Assembly (NCBI GenBank): GCA_021234155.1
Contig: JAJEKV010000181.1
Coordinates: 308,001-372,000 of the forward strand
DNA from: Isoetes taiwanensis
Lineage: Eukaryota; Streptophyta; Lycopodiopsida; Isoetales; Isoetaceae
Length of the DNA: 64,000 nt
Direction of reading: 5' to 3'
The notes below the pieces were generated by a model. That model did not search any database. It was not told the origin of the DNA and saw only the letters and a program-made list of their open reading frames with translations. Shown in pieces: positions 11,738 through 24,599 of the stretch. Positions within the stretch are counted from its first letter, which is position 1. Each line of letters opens with the position of its first letter. The translations under genes were made by a program, and so were the position numbers.

Positions 11738-12896
11738 TCCCAACTTACTCTAGATTCGGTGGAGGTATCACGAAAACATTGTGCATTGGCGTTTTGCATT
11801 CTAATAAATATTTTCAACGACTTGAGGGCAAGTCTTGATTCTATTCTTGATAATAGAGTCTTTGGCATTAGGTAAAATGATGGTGAATTGTCCACTTGGG
11901 CCGCGTTCACACGTGATTTGGACTAAAATTAAATCATATGTACAAAATTCAGTGCAGGGAATGTTCAAGCCCGGTAATTTAAGATTTAAAGGCGTTTTAG
12001 AGTGCAATTAGGTTATATATCTCTGAGATGGAGTTTTCTTAATGGCCAAATAACAATCTCTCAAAGCGGTTCAAGGACTGACTAATTTACTTTGGAAGAT
12101 TTGTGTCAAAACATTTTAGCAAAATTCATGCAGTCCATATGGTAGTCCGCAGGGATATTTAGAAGATAGAGATATTTAACTTGGCGGAATGTGGAGTTAT
12201 ATAGTATTTCTTATCTCCTATTTGATGGAGCACTTCGTAGCGGCATCTGGAGTCTTAAGAAAATTGAAATGCTTGTTTTGAAAATCAAAGTCTTGTTGGA
12301 GGAAAAATACAAAGTGTCTTACTTGAGAATGGCACGATTTGGGAAAAGGGCCGAATACTATGGTAACCATGAAGAAGGCAATATGAAATGGTTAAAATTT
12401 GCTCATGGGATATAATGAGTAAATTGATAAAGAAAGGATGTTTGCTGAATGGTTGAAATGTCAAAGTAGCCATGGCTGCAGGTAGCTGTTAAATGAAGCT
12501 CGGTCCTTGGATACTTAAATTTCCTAGTATATTTTTACCTTTAAGCATTTCCTTTCTTATGAGTGTTTCACCTTTGTTGATTTAATAAATGCATCATTTT
12601 CTAAGGTTTATAAAATATACATTTGTAGCATAACTTACGTTAAAAATATAGATGATGCACCATGCTCCTATTCATGCGGTTACATCAAGATAATCATCAA
12701 AGATGCGCCACAAGCATTTAATTTCTGAGAATGCCACATTCTCATATTAAAAAGGGTTGTGATATGATCTTAGTGTTTAAGGCACAAGTAAATTTATTTG
12801 AATGAGCTTTATATACCCAAAATTTAAGGAAATATAGGCTCTTGGTATGCAATCACGGTGAGATTACAAGAATGTACTCATGGTTGTTTGCAATGG

Positions 12897-13573
12897 AAAT
12901 AATTTGTTTGTCATGATATTATTGTGCTTTTTAGTAGTGTATTTAGGCCAAAAATTTACCTATGTTTGCTTTAAGTTAGGGCAGAAGAGACAAGAATTAC
13001 AATATATAGGGAATCAACGAACTATCATTAATTATTATTAGCACTTTCATTGCATTTAACACATTTTAGAATTAAAATCCCCTTAAACCCCCTTTGGTTT
13101 GGGTGCATATTCACATTTGAGGGGGTTCGTGAGGCGTGTGAGAGCCCCAAAAACATATTCCTGATACATGTACAAAATTAACACCATTAAGGTACATTCT
13201 TTCAAATTTTATAGTATTTTGTAAAACTCAATATCTGATTATGCAAAAACTTGTACATGCACTTACCCCACAAGCGAGGGATAAGCTATGCGGTCGGATC
13301 TTGGAATAAAGGGCAAATATGTATGCTTACATCAGAATGACTCTCGTTGCAGAATGTAGTGTGAATATGCACCCAAACCAAAGGGGGTTTAGGGGGATTT
13401 TAATTTAAATGTGTTAAATGCAATGGTAAGTGTTAATAATAATTAATGATAGTTACGTGTTGATTCTTATATATTAAAAAATTTTGGGCCCTTGGGCCTA
13501 ACCATGAAACATAGGTAAATTTTTGGGCCTAAATATTAATTACTAAAAACACAATATCATGCAAAAAAATTAT
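12897..13573. mobile_element. MITE-like foldback element with arms of about 200 bp
   Basis: The left arm 12897-13114 and right arm 13371-13573 are inverted copies of each other. Pairs that can be checked by eye are: tagg(c)ccaaaaatttaccta with its complement at about 13510-13530; actatcattaattattatta with its complement at 13430-13450; and ccccctttggtttgggtgca with its complement near 13376-13396. The central 255 bp carry no coding frame. The form fits a non-autonomous TIR element or foldback element, and a transcript would form a long hairpin. I could not fix a target duplication. Confidence 0.8.
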
Positions 13574-13952
13574 GAGCAGTCAGACACTTTTCAGTAGTCC
13601 TCAAAGTGTCACTTAGGATGGCCTTATGCAATGATGAAGTCAACATGCAAAGAAGAGGAAATAATTAGGAAATGATATCACATCTGAGATATCCATAAGA
13701 TTAACCATATAGAAGTGACTTTTTGCAATGCATAAAATATTTTAGGGGTCATTTAGCTTGTAAATGCCAAAGCTGGAGACCCCCAATGCTCTAGATAATG
13801 TGCATTCAAATTATTGAGGACTTAATTCTGAGTTTAATTAATATAGTAAGCGGGTGCGGCATTTGCCCGTAGGTTTATAAATATAGTTGTATTGTAAAGA
13901 CAAAATGTGTTAAACATGTGTAATTTACCTATGCATCCGTAGCAAGGGAGCT

Positions 13953-13960
13953 GTCTAATT
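13953..13960 (+). other. Empty site of the 13.8-kb insertion
   Basis: GTCTAATT here joins sequence matching the left flank (agcaaggga) directly to sequence matching the right flank (gccttgcatgtta). In the second block these flanks are 13.8 kb apart. Confidence 0.8.
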
Positions 13961-14420
13961 GCCTTGCATGTTATTTAGGTTTGATGTGTGTACATAACTA
14001 TGTGGTTCTTGTGAGGACTTTTTAGTAGTGATATATGGTTTTAGATTTTCTATATACTATTTCTATTTATTTTGGATTGATTCCTTGTTATAAAGATGTT
14101 CTCTTAGTCATTTAGGTAATTAATTGGATTTGCAATTTTATATTGACTTGACGTGGGCATGAGTTTTAAAGGAAGAGGTGTGTGTCGAGGCATTAACATA
14201 TTTTGTGTTGACTTATCAGCAATTAAGAATATACTAAGAAAATACTCCTTTAACCCCTATCTGAGTTCATATATACAACCAAGCAAATGTTTCAACGTGG
14301 ACCCAAGAGTATATTGAAAGGCCTTTTTTTTTTTTATTGCAAGTGTCAATCTTCGACAAAGTCATGAGTAAATGCATTCATCATGGTCATGAAGGGATGG
14401 AATCAAAATGCCAAGAAGAC

Positions 14421-15010
14421 ACATACTTAGTATACTATTTTATGAAAGCGTGGACTATGCATCTTGAATTGAAAATTTCTTATAACCTATAAGCTCGGGC
14501 ATAAGACCTTTACCATGGTATCTTACAACCCTAGTTGGTGATCTTGATTTACCATGCTATAAGAATTCGTAATATATATAAAAGTACACTTTGTTGGTTT
14601 CCATATTACTTGAGTATCCTTTATTTGGGCAGGCTCAATTTGTGCACACTAATCCGGCCTTAGGATTTGTGTGACTTCAAAATTGTTCAATGGGTATGGC
14701 ATGCACCCAAAAGGCACATGTAGTATACTATGTTTACATTTATCAAAGAGGCACGGACTACGCATCTACTAAGCGATTATTGACAACTTTTGAGAATTTC
14801 TTATAATCTATAAGCTTAGGCATAAGACCTTTATGGTAATATTTTCCAACCCTAGTTGAGTGATCTTGATTATCCAGCTATAAAATTCAATAATATTTAT
14901 AAAATTACCCACTTTGTTAGTTCCATATTTAATGAGTATCCTTTGTTGCAGGCTAATCCAACATAGGATTTTATTAATGACCCAACATTGTTCAATTTGG
15001 GTATGGCATG
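14421..15010 (+). repeat. Tandem pair of about 295 bp
   Basis: Two diverged copies, 14421-14715 and 14716-15010. Both start with a tagtatacta run, then a ctaagc/cttgaattg segment, cataagacctt, aaccctagttg, and end near gggtatggcatgc. Non-coding. Confidence 0.75.
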
Positions 15011-15019
15011 CAAAGCATA

Positions 15020-17020
15020 CGATCTAAGCTAGTGTGATAGAGATTCTTCACATCCTAATACAAATCTAAATCACCTAATCTTTGCTAGGAAACATGCTTA
15101 GCTTACAATGCCCGGCTAAAATAGACAAGTGGTTGTCCAAGTGGTGAAGAAAAGGACTTGTCGTCAAGTCTTTTGAACCAAGATCAAATGCATTTAAGAT
15201 TCCTAGAGCGGCCTTTGATGCTTATCACTATTTGAGACTGGACAACTAAGCACTTTCGTCCCATGATAAAACTATATATGTTTGATGGGGAATTGAGCTT
15301 GTTCCAAGATGGTCATGTTTGCTTATGACATCAAAACATTATTTATGATCTAGCATTCATGGCAACATAGTTTGGAAGCACTTTTGTCTCTCCATGAAGT
15401 ACGATCTTTCTTTGGGCACATTTTGTATACATAGGACATCTGCATTATTCATATGCATGGCAAGAGCGACTACATTAGTCATATGCATGGCAAAGAAAAA
15501 ACATCACGATGCTTTGCTTTCGACTCTGATTAGTCTTTTAATTGATAGTCAGTGAATTGGAACATGTTAGTATTGTAATTGATAAGACATGAAAGGGGAT
15601 ATTAAAATTCTAAGATGTGGTCCAATATTTTAATATATAAAGGTTAGTTCCTTGCCCTTGCATCTACGTGATATCATCATGCAATTTCATATTTATCTAA
15701 AATCTATAATCATAAAACCTATCACGCAAGATAATAATTCTAGAGTGCAGAAAACCAAAAGAAGAACACATATTTCCATATTGCTTATGAGGTATTATTT
15801 TGCATTACATATGTTTGGCAAGTGACTCACTTTTTAGGCACACATATTTCCAAATATACATGGCGGTTCTACCTCATATTTGCATGTCTCTTTAAGGATG
15901 TTAGTTACCACGGCCTGCGGAAGTGACGCAAGTGTAGTGCATGATACTCAGAGACTCTCTAAGCAATATCTTTCAAATAACTAAAGAGCACAAAGAAAGT
16001 GCATTTTCAATTGTTGACCGAGCAGGTTACATATTGTTGCTTTGTGGCATTATAGACTCTGCCAATAAAATCGGAATCCTGAAAACATGTCTGGCTGATA
16101 CGTCTTGTGACCTCCTCATATAAATCTCCGTTGATTGCACTAAGCATTGACCAAAATCACTTGTAAGATTGCTTACTTCTACGAACATGATATATGGAGA
16201 CCCCATCAAGCTTAGCATTACAGGAAAGCGAAGATTATTACCATCGTGCATATGAAAGATATAAGGGAGCTAGCCCGGAGATGTGGAAGCGGACACGGTA
16301 TGCATTCGTTTGCATCAAATCGTGCAATGACCACTAAAAGTTACAATTTATCTAGTGGCATGAACATTATCTATGTATACTTATTCCATCCACAAAACAC
16401 CATTCTACGTTACGTAGATGCAAGGCAATACCTATTTTTACCGTCGGGGAACAACACAGGGCAAAGGGAAGCTGTTGGTATGCACTTGAGCAATATTTAA
16501 AACCAAGAGTTGTGAAACCAATTACCAAGGTGTAAAAGTGAGGAAGATCAATTGAACTTCTTTGTTGGAGATACTGCACAAGAATAAATTGAAAATAAGG
16601 TTGCAAGAAATGGTTATCAAGGGGTAAAATCACGGAATCAAAACAAAGAGATAAGGAAGCGGCACTACTTGCACAAAGGAGTGAGAAGCGAGAACCAAAT
16701 TAACCGAGGAAGTTTGACTTGACGTTAGCCATCAAACCCTAAGAAATCATCGTGAAATCACTCTGAATGAAAGATACATAGTTTCCAAACATCTGATCTT
16801 GCTAGTCCACATATACAACATGCCGATACAATCTAATAAAGAGAACATTCATGAGAATATTCATTAAAACTTCCAATGTATAAAGATGGCTTTACGGATA
16901 ACAAATAATAATGTAATAATGCCAAATGGAAATCCTACATATTCTTGGCATCATGTATGTTCTTTTCTGATGCGCAACTTAACAACACTTGAGGTTAAAA
17001 AATGCCATTAAAGAAATCAG
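15020..17020. other. Non-coding part of copy 1
   Basis: Matches about 58350-60405. The open frames at 15941-16633 are not kept open in the other copy and have no motif. I see only a small repeat of the phrase catatgcatggcaa at about 15450-15495. Confidence 0.45.
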
Positions 17021-17028
17021 ATTGGCAG

Positions 17029-17220
17029 GACACGCTCATTTGCAAATAAGCCTTTGTAGGAAATATGAGGAAAAATAAACTCACGAATCCACCCCAACTC
17101 ACGGCAGTTAACACAACGATTAGGACACGCTCATTTTGCAGTAACCTATATAGAAATCACGAGGAAAAATAAACTACGGAATCCACCCCAACTCTAGCGG
17201 TTAACACAGCGATTAGTATA
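17029..17220 (+). repeat. Tandem pair of about 95 bp
   Basis: Two units, from 17029 and from 17124, each reading gacacgctcattt ... aaaaataaact ... ccaccccaact ... gttaacaca. Present also in the second block at about 60411-60595. Confidence 0.7.
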
Positions 17221-18145
17221 CAATTACAACAACGGTTAGATCCTCCAAAAAAATTATCCTAGAAATGCCATGAATCAAACCTGAGAACACCTTAAAAGTG
17301 CAGGTCCTCTTGAAGAATATACCTCAAATCAAAACTCCTTAAAGGCACAAATAGAAAGCAGGGTATATATTGCTTCTTTAATTGCATCCTACCAAAGCTT
17401 GACTCTTGCATAGAATAAATCTTATAAGAAGAATATAGGTTGCTGGCCATGGGAGGCTCAAGAAAACATGTTATGATACCGAAATAATGGCTTGAAAAGA
17501 ATCAAGTCTTCAATCTACCCTAGTTCAAAAGATGAAGAGGCTCGGGTTTTAAGATGAAAGGGGCTCTAAACAGTGGGAATCTGCAGGCTAAAGGGGCAGG
17601 TTTAAAATATCATCATCATAGCTTACGGGATGATTTTATAGAATCAATCTCGGTGATTATGCAATGCGTGGCATGCACATGCTTCATGGCTGCTTAGGCA
17701 CCAAGCTGTCAGGATAAGGAGTAAGAAGAGGAATCGAGGCCAAAAATGGGTCTTAAAATTTAAGAAAAAAAATTCTCCCGGTTGTTAACTCCGTTCAAAG
17801 ATGCAGACATGGACCGGTTTCCATGCCCACATTTTGTCAAACTTTAGGCGGGTTTAAATGATGTTATTTACGGGCTGATTTAAGAAAAGGTAATGTAAGT
17901 TGATGCACAACATTATGTTGGAATGGCTAGTGCTATTATAGCTCCTTGCAACAACACCTCTGATCAATCCTTACACACAGCTGTGGGACCAAAGGAAAAC
18001 TCTAGGAAAGGAGAAAAATTTGAGGCTTCTCTCATGCACTTAGTGTGTGCTTCTTTTAGTAGAAACAAACATTGTCACATACCCATTGGTGGGTGCTCAA
18101 GCCTCTAGGCCAGCCTCTTTAGAGTGGCATGTGCATGTCTTACTT

Positions 18146-18170
18146 GAATAGAATAGATAGATAGATAGTA
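18146..18170 (+). repeat. GATA microsatellite
   Basis: Short (GATA)n/(ATAG)n run, also present at 61551-61570 in the second block. Confidence 0.85.
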
Positions 18171-19089
18171 GTTTAATGTCACAGGCAGCAAATTAGAGAT
18201 GTCATTTTTAGGTGCTCAAGCTCCACGTGGATGATGCAAATAGCTTTGGCGAGGAGAATGGATTGCTACATTCATGCCTTAGAAAAAAGCGAGAATGTAA
18301 AAAACACAATAAAAGGCCAATCTAAAGTAATAATTGTAACCTGCGAAGATCGAATCTTTGGCTTTTTACACCAAATATGGAGCCAAATGAATAATCTCTT
18401 CAAAGTACGGAGGATAATATGGCTGGTTTATTACTACAAAGCGATTCTAAAAGCAGTGAGAAGGCAATTGAAACCTGCAGTCAATTGTATCAAATCCCGG
18501 AAGGGGAATAGTGATAAAATCAAAGAGATTTACATCTGCTAAAACACATCTAAATTAAGTTATCAGTGAGCCACCTTGCTCCCTTATACACTTAAGGGAA
18601 GAACAGCAGTTCGGGTAAAGCAGAGAGTCGGCCGGACAGTTATCCAAACTAGTAGAAAAGCAGCAATTACAAAAAGATGGTGTCTACTAATGCAAAATCC
18701 TCACGTTGGTGATGTGTTTGGCGGATTAAGGACACATGGCATCTCGATCATAAAACAAACTTTGGCTAGGGATTCTTACTTCACAACATACCTATAAGAG
18801 GGCATAAGACTTTGATTCATTTTCAAAATGTCCTTTATGTAGTATTTTTTAGGTCGTGGAGCAAAGCGAGCGAAAAGAAACCAAGGCCTACTAGAAATAA
18901 TACGAGGAAGAAAGCTGGTCACCGATTTTTTGGAGGTGTGAAATATTTCGACGAAAGCAAAACCCACAAAATCTTAGGAAATCAAATTAAAAAAATTCCA
19001 AAATATTTTCCACCATCTTGGGAAAATCCCCAAATTAAGATGGAACTGATATAGCCTTGGAATTACTTCGTAGGCTTGATAAAATCATA

Positions 19090-19110
19090 ATTCTATTCTA
19101 TTCTATTCTT
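19090..19110 (+). repeat. ATTCT pentanucleotide repeat
   Basis: About four units of (ATTCT). The second block has the same run at 62501-62522. Confidence 0.85.
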
Positions 19111-20434
19111 TATGGAGTTTTGGATCATCACTCACATATATGACGAGGACAAGGGCAGTCATCAAAAGTGGACCCATGATAGCGTTTTACGTGTCCAGAC
19201 CCAAAGCCCGATCCAATACAAGTTCAAGTTAAAAATTGAATTGCTGCGAAAGTGTCTAAATACTAGTTTGAAAACGGAAATAACTTAATTTCTTAAATGG
19301 CAAGTGCAAATAGTATATTTATGGCCTCTTCACTCATTAGGTAATTCCATGCAAAAAATATATACTTGATGCGGCCCGGAGTTATCCTAACAAAGCTGAT
19401 AAACTTGTGATGGACCCGAACAAGGCCTATAGAGATCTTCAATGAAACACGTAGTAGATCCATGTTTATGAGATTTATAATGAATGTAAATGGGCATTTC
19501 AAAACTCATCGAACAAATGTTATACTCGCTATCAAACATAATTAACAAATAGCATTTCCGATGTAGAGAGAGGTCTTGTGTAATGCGTAAAGAATAGATT
19601 TTTAATAAATTACGAAGACCAATTGGCATATGGGACCCGAATGAAAAGAGCAACAAGCGTAATGCTTGTCGGGATGAAAAACCCATAGAAGGGTTTAGAG
19701 GAAAAACCTTACTTGATAATAAGTATGCTGAGTACCTTTATTACAATTGTATGGGCTGATTCAATACTATCGAAAGGACACAAGTCGTGCATCCATAACC
19801 TCACGGGTATGACCCCAACAAGCCATTTGTGTAGGTATTCAATAACTCATTACAGCGGTGGCGGACACTATTAATCGAACATCGCAGCCTTTCGGATATG
19901 GGCAAATCTTTGAAGCGGTCTGGAGGGCATGCATTCATCTTCAATGAAATACGGTATGGCACTTGGCAAAACTGTTCTCCGTGCTTCACAGGCCCAATGT
20001 CTGTCACAATCGCGGAGCGATGTGCATCGTCACCGAATGGAAGCTATAAGTCTGCTTCTTCATCAGGCAAATGGTGTACAAGAATCTTTGGAGTAGACTA
20101 CTCTCGTGAGCCTAGGATTGACTTCTTTGCTAATAGTGTGCGGCTTAGCATTTTAGAACGCATCGCATCCTCGAGCTGCGAAGAAAAGAAATTAGCATCT
20201 AGATTACTGACTTAAAGCCTTGTGATCCTTCTTTGTCCATTACACAGCTCTGTTTATGCATCATTATGGGTGGGCTAGGAGTTACTATATCATTCCCCTC
20301 AAACTTTGCATGCAATCTAATTGCATCGATGCAAATGACTAGGCTTTGAACATTCTAGATATTAGCAAATCTTTTTTCAGTTTATTCCTAATGGATGAGC
20401 AAACTTTTGGTTTTTAGTTTGAAAGCCGAGACGG

Positions 20435-20629
20435 TTACACAGAAGCCAGCTCGATGATCTTTTGTCTATGGTTTCTTCTAAGCATTTAAATGTGCAGCCT
20501 AACCCGTGTTACCAAGATCTTCGCCTGAAGCAATGGCAAGCACTGAAGCACATATGTGAGAAAACTGAAACGATGGCAAAGTTTTTGGCAATAGCCTGGA
20601 TCTGTATGGATGCAACAGCAAGCTTCTGA
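20435..20629 (+). CDS. Possible terminal exon, unknown protein
   Basis: From about 20435 to the TGA at 20627-20629 one frame stays open and reads as ordinary protein: SQLDDLLSMVSSKHLNVQ, then PNPCYQDLRLKQWQALKHIC, then EKTETMAKFLAIAWICMD and ATASF. Possible 3' splice sites precede it (acacag, gccag). The surrounding 20.24-23.6 kb lacks the indel noise seen in the repeats, which would fit single-copy genic DNA. I do not recognise the protein. An open run of this length can also occur by chance in this window, so this is tentative. Confidence 0.25.
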   Translation, partial: LHRSQLDDLLSMVSSKHLNVQPNPCYQDLRLKQWQALKHICEKTETMAKFLAIAWICMDATASF

Positions 20630-20962
20630 TTCGTTTGTTCTTCTCATACACAATCTAATGGAGACGGATTCTTGCGCTAATGCACCTAAATCTGCAATTT
20701 GTTCTTGGATGGTATGCTCCACGGTTTATGTGGAACTGCTCCTTATAAGATTGTTTGCTTTGGTTATATATTTCAATCCTATTTTTTTTCATTGTTAGCA
20801 AGCACTGAATACAAATTCCATTTTATGTTGGAAGCTCTTCCGGCTCCATTCTGCTTCTATTCACTTTGGCCGGGTTATGGCAATGGCCATTGATTTTGTT
20901 ATATCTATTTTGATCCATTGGATTTTTTGGTTTCCTTATTCTTCTATTTTTTCTTTGGACAG

Positions 20963-21033
20963 CATGCGAGGTTATGCATCTTGAGGACCAGAGAGTCAGA
21001 GTGGAGCATAATATGCAAAACATCACAGTGTGA
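20963..21033 (+). CDS. Possible short exon after a strong 3' splice site
   Basis: A long pyrimidine tract (ttcttctattttttctttgg) ends in acag at 20962. The following frame reads CEVMHLEDQRVRVEHNMQNI and stops at 21031-21033. A possible donor (gtgtgag) lies just before the stop. Function unknown; this may be a spliced exon or chance. Confidence 0.22.
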
Positions 21034-22195
21034 GAGTTCTGCCCTACAGTCAAATCGCCTTGAAATCCAACGTAAGAATCTATTTCTGTCTGGCAACAAG
21101 TAGTAGCACAGGAATTATTCTTTGTGGGCCATGCAAGATCATAAGGCCACATTATTCTGGTGGGCAAGATCCACTGGTTTGAGCCAGCTTACAAAACTGG
21201 CTCATATGATTGGAAATCTATCGGCCCAAAGTGTAAGATTATGAATTGCTCTCTGTCCACTGGGGGTAAGCATGCTGCTTGGCTTTGGCATTGGCTTTAT
21301 TTACATAGTTTACAGAACTGCACTTGCCTGATTGGATGTAAAGTTGGATGTTTATACAGGGCCATAAAAGTTTTCAAAGAAAAAAGATGCTTCAAGAGAA
21401 TTTGGCTGACGTGGACAGCAATGCTTACTGGTTGTGTGTAATATATAACCTGCTTTAAAGGGGCCTATCAGTTTCGGCAAATGCAGTGCAGGATGTATCA
21501 TAGTCTGTTCTCTTGAGAGTTTGCTCATGCTGAAAACTAGTCCATGTAGAAATGCAGTCTTGGGGACTAGGATTGAAGCGGGACTAGGATTGAACTAAAA
21601 CAGACTGCTTCCCTTTTTTGGTGACAAATTTCTTTGTAAGATGTTCTGCTACTAATTTTGAATTGTTCTGCAGAAAAGCAGAATTTTGCTCTGGACTAGG
21701 CCATTCCAGATGAGCAAACTTGCCCTGTGTTTTTCTTATTTGTACAATTTTGTTTAGGTTCTTTGACAATACGTGCATTTTCAGTTTGCCTCTGTGGTAG
21801 CTTCCTATTGCCCAAGCGTATTGGGCATTATTAGGGCGAAATTGTATATGCTCTTGCCAATGTAGTATTTCTAGTATTTTCAATCCAGTAGACTTGTTAA
21901 TAGATGCTCAAGCCTTGTAATCAATATTATCTTCAGTCCTTAGCACCTTTGGTACACTATGGCTTATCACGATTGGCTTGATCAGCGATGCATTAGACCA
22001 TGCTGGAAGCATTCTCCTAAACATTTGTCCAGTTCCCTGGTTTCTATAAATTAAGCACCTTCTGTCTCCTTGATGCTAAATTTCGCATGCCACAGCCATC
22101 TGAGAGATCCATTGCCAAACGAAATGGAGCCCCTTGTTCAGCAAATTTTTGAAAACAGCTTACTAGGTTCACTGGGCATTCTTTTCTATCTGCAG

Positions 22196-22243
22196 AATGG
22201 TTGCGACTGCAGTATTTTACCTTTGTGGACAGGGGAGCTGGAG
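22196..22243 (+). CDS. Possible 48-bp internal exon
   Basis: Bounded by cattcttttctatctgcag on the left and GGAG|gtatac on the right, both good plant splice signals. The 48 bp are a multiple of three and open in more than one frame (for example NGCDCSILPLWTGELE). No family recognised. Confidence 0.2.
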
Positions 22244-24374
22244 GTATACTTACGTTGTTTGGTAAACTTGCAGTCCTCACTTGAACTCCAAATAATAAGT
22301 TTATTCGTATGATTTTAAAATTCATATTTTTGCATAGAGATAAAATTGAATTTGAGTTCTTATGTATTTGCCATTACCATCTTCAGCCATAGGAAGGATT
22401 TTATTGAGAAACTTAGTATTCTAGGTTCATCAACCAATAATCAATTCTATTTTTTAGCTGCATTTGAAGGTATTGTTGTTTATAAGCTGATGATGACCCA
22501 AACAGGATATCTGGTATAATGTACAACATCTGGTATAAGGTACAACATATATGTACTTAGTAGCATGGAACTATCTTATATGGCAGAGGCTTCATTAAGT
22601 CCCAGAAGTGTTTTAGCATTAGGGTTATCATGTGCAGTAATTTTTTATAAGTATAACTGCAATATTAGTGGGAAATGTCGCCTTCTGGTTACAGCTTGAC
22701 TAGATTAACAACACAACAAAGAAAGACATGTTCGGATGAGCATTGTTTTCCAGTAGTGTACAAAACAATTTTCAAGGTAAATGATGAATTAATGTTGATG
22801 GTGCATAGCAGGGATGTGATAGTAAGCAGTAGCCTGCTTTCATAGCATGCAGTAGATGGATAAACCAGTCAAGTTACATTGTTTTTAGGCATTTTTGAAG
22901 CATGTAACATGGGTGCTATGTGAGAAAGCATTCAAACAAATTCAGTTTTTCTAAATCTCTCTAGGTAGGACATACACAATGCATAGAAAGCCAAGTAGTA
23001 GGCCAATACAACATATTGGTTAATCCTTTTTGAAAGATCAGCAAGAGTAGGGGTGCAGGAAACTCCAGCGGTGGCCATTCTGAGATACAAAGAATTAGGT
23101 ATGATTACAACCTGCGCCTGTATAGTGAACAAAGAAACCTTACGAGGGGCTTTTGAGATCCCATTGAGGTACTATATTGAGGAGTGGGTTGAACAGAGTT
23201 TCAAGTCACACAAGTTTTGCAGGAACTTATGCAGAGCAGCGTTATGTGCCCCATCATAATTAAGCATTTTTGTACACTTTGTACGAGATGGAATTGAGGA
23301 GGAACATCACATAAAAATCAAGATGAAGTCCTCATTATTTAAAGTTTTTGCCCTATCTAGGCTCACGTTGGTGTGCGGCTTTTCTTTAGATGATCAAGAT
23401 GCTGAGTATTTAAGTTGTAATCTTTTGGACAAACAAAAACAAATTGTAGAGTTACTGCTTTGTGTGTAGTTATTTGATGTTACATTCTTCTCTTTGTTTT
23501 GTAATAAGCTCCTAGAATTCTAAATGAGAGATCATATTAAGTAATGCTAAGTTTTGTGTATTGATGATAGAGGCCCAACCCAGGGCTAAGGTCCAAGGTT
23601 TTAAAGTGTTTATGTTTTATGGGAAAATTACTTCCTTAACAAAGGTTACTTTCTAATTTACATAAACATGCTACTAGAATTAATGGAATTTTCTCTTTCT
23701 TTTTTTTTTGAAATAGGTTTACGCAAGTCAATGCCATTGATGACATCATACCTAGATAAAATTTCTTGCTCTAATATACACCATCCTTTTTCTTAATAAG
23801 ATTACATCTTATATTGCAAAGTGCAATGTATTTGTTGTGCTACAAAATGTTTTTAAAAGAGTTGGTGGATATAAATCTCTTTGCTTACATGATGAGTGTA
23901 TCCATAGTAGCGTGTTTGCATCATAGCCACCAAGGATTCCATCTTTTTGCAATGCCGTTTGATTGACAATTTGGAAAAGATTCTACATTAGCATTAGGTT
24001 TTAGGCATTTGAAAGCATTATGAGATTTTTCAACCTAGGGTCTACGATCTAGATACAATAAAATAATGGAACTTCTACGAGAGAGTTGGAAGTTGTGACA
24101 AAGTAGCCAATTGTGAAATCATGCTCTAAAGTTATTAATGATGGAAGAGACAAAGTATATTCTTTATAGATTCTAATAACTTTTTGAGAATCCTTGTGTG
24201 CTTAAAAGGTCTTCTAGCATTTATTTGCTTTTCTTTGCTATCCGATACACAGGGCCCTTGGAGTTTGCTATCATGTTCTTTTATTAGCGGATCTTGCAAA
24301 GGATTAGGATCTTACTCAAGAATGGAACTTCCAATGATCTTTTGCAGCGATGTTGTTCTGATGTACTAGAGAGT

Positions 24375-24575
24375 CTATGTTTCAAAGATTCCAATGTCTT
24401 TGCCAAGCATTTGGAAGATGATACATTTTTATTTTTGTAACTTTCGAAATTAGCGTTGCTTTAATGTCATTGATATAGGAAACTTCATATTACAAATTCA
24501 CGAGGGCAAAGAATATTATCAAAACATGTAATTTACGTAAAAAGTAATCAAGCGTGCTTTTGACTAGTTTTTTTT
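24375..24575 (+). repeat. 200-bp direct repeat, left copy
   Basis: Matches 27243-27450. Shared strings include catttttattttt/tgtaact, gtaatttacgtaaaa and gtaatcaagcgtgcttttga, ending in a T run. The two copies are 2.87 kb apart. Confidence 0.75.
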
Positions 24576-24599
24576 TTCCGTTTGCATAAATGCAAGTTG

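Larger units (their letters stand above)
1..20237 (+). repeat. Large duplicated block, copy 1
   Basis: This stretch matches 37667-63635 in the same orientation and order. The match starts at the first base of the window, so the true left edge is probably outside. It is interrupted by the Ty3/gypsy element at 2537-11733, which the other copy lacks. The last clearly shared bases are near 20237 (a tccttc...tgtccat run), after which the copies differ. The remaining 11 kb or so carries no gene I can recognise. It holds a MITE-like hairpin, short tandem repeats and microsatellites. It could be one copy of a segmental duplication, or one of two haplotypes placed end to end by the assembler. Confidence 0.85.
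17221..20237. other. Non-coding right part of copy 1
   Basis: Matches 60596-63635. It contains two simple repeats, 18146-18170 and 19090-19110. The open frames around 18231-20215 differ in frame from the equivalent region of the other copy and show no recognisable domain. Confidence 0.45.
20238..24370. other. Single-copy-looking stretch between the two blocks
   Basis: This stretch has no match elsewhere in the window. It reads cleaner than the repeats and has features of plant introns: T-rich runs, several good splice-like sites and scattered short open frames. Apart from the three possible exons listed separately I cannot assign anything. The frame at 23053-23259 has no known motif. Confidence 0.4.
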
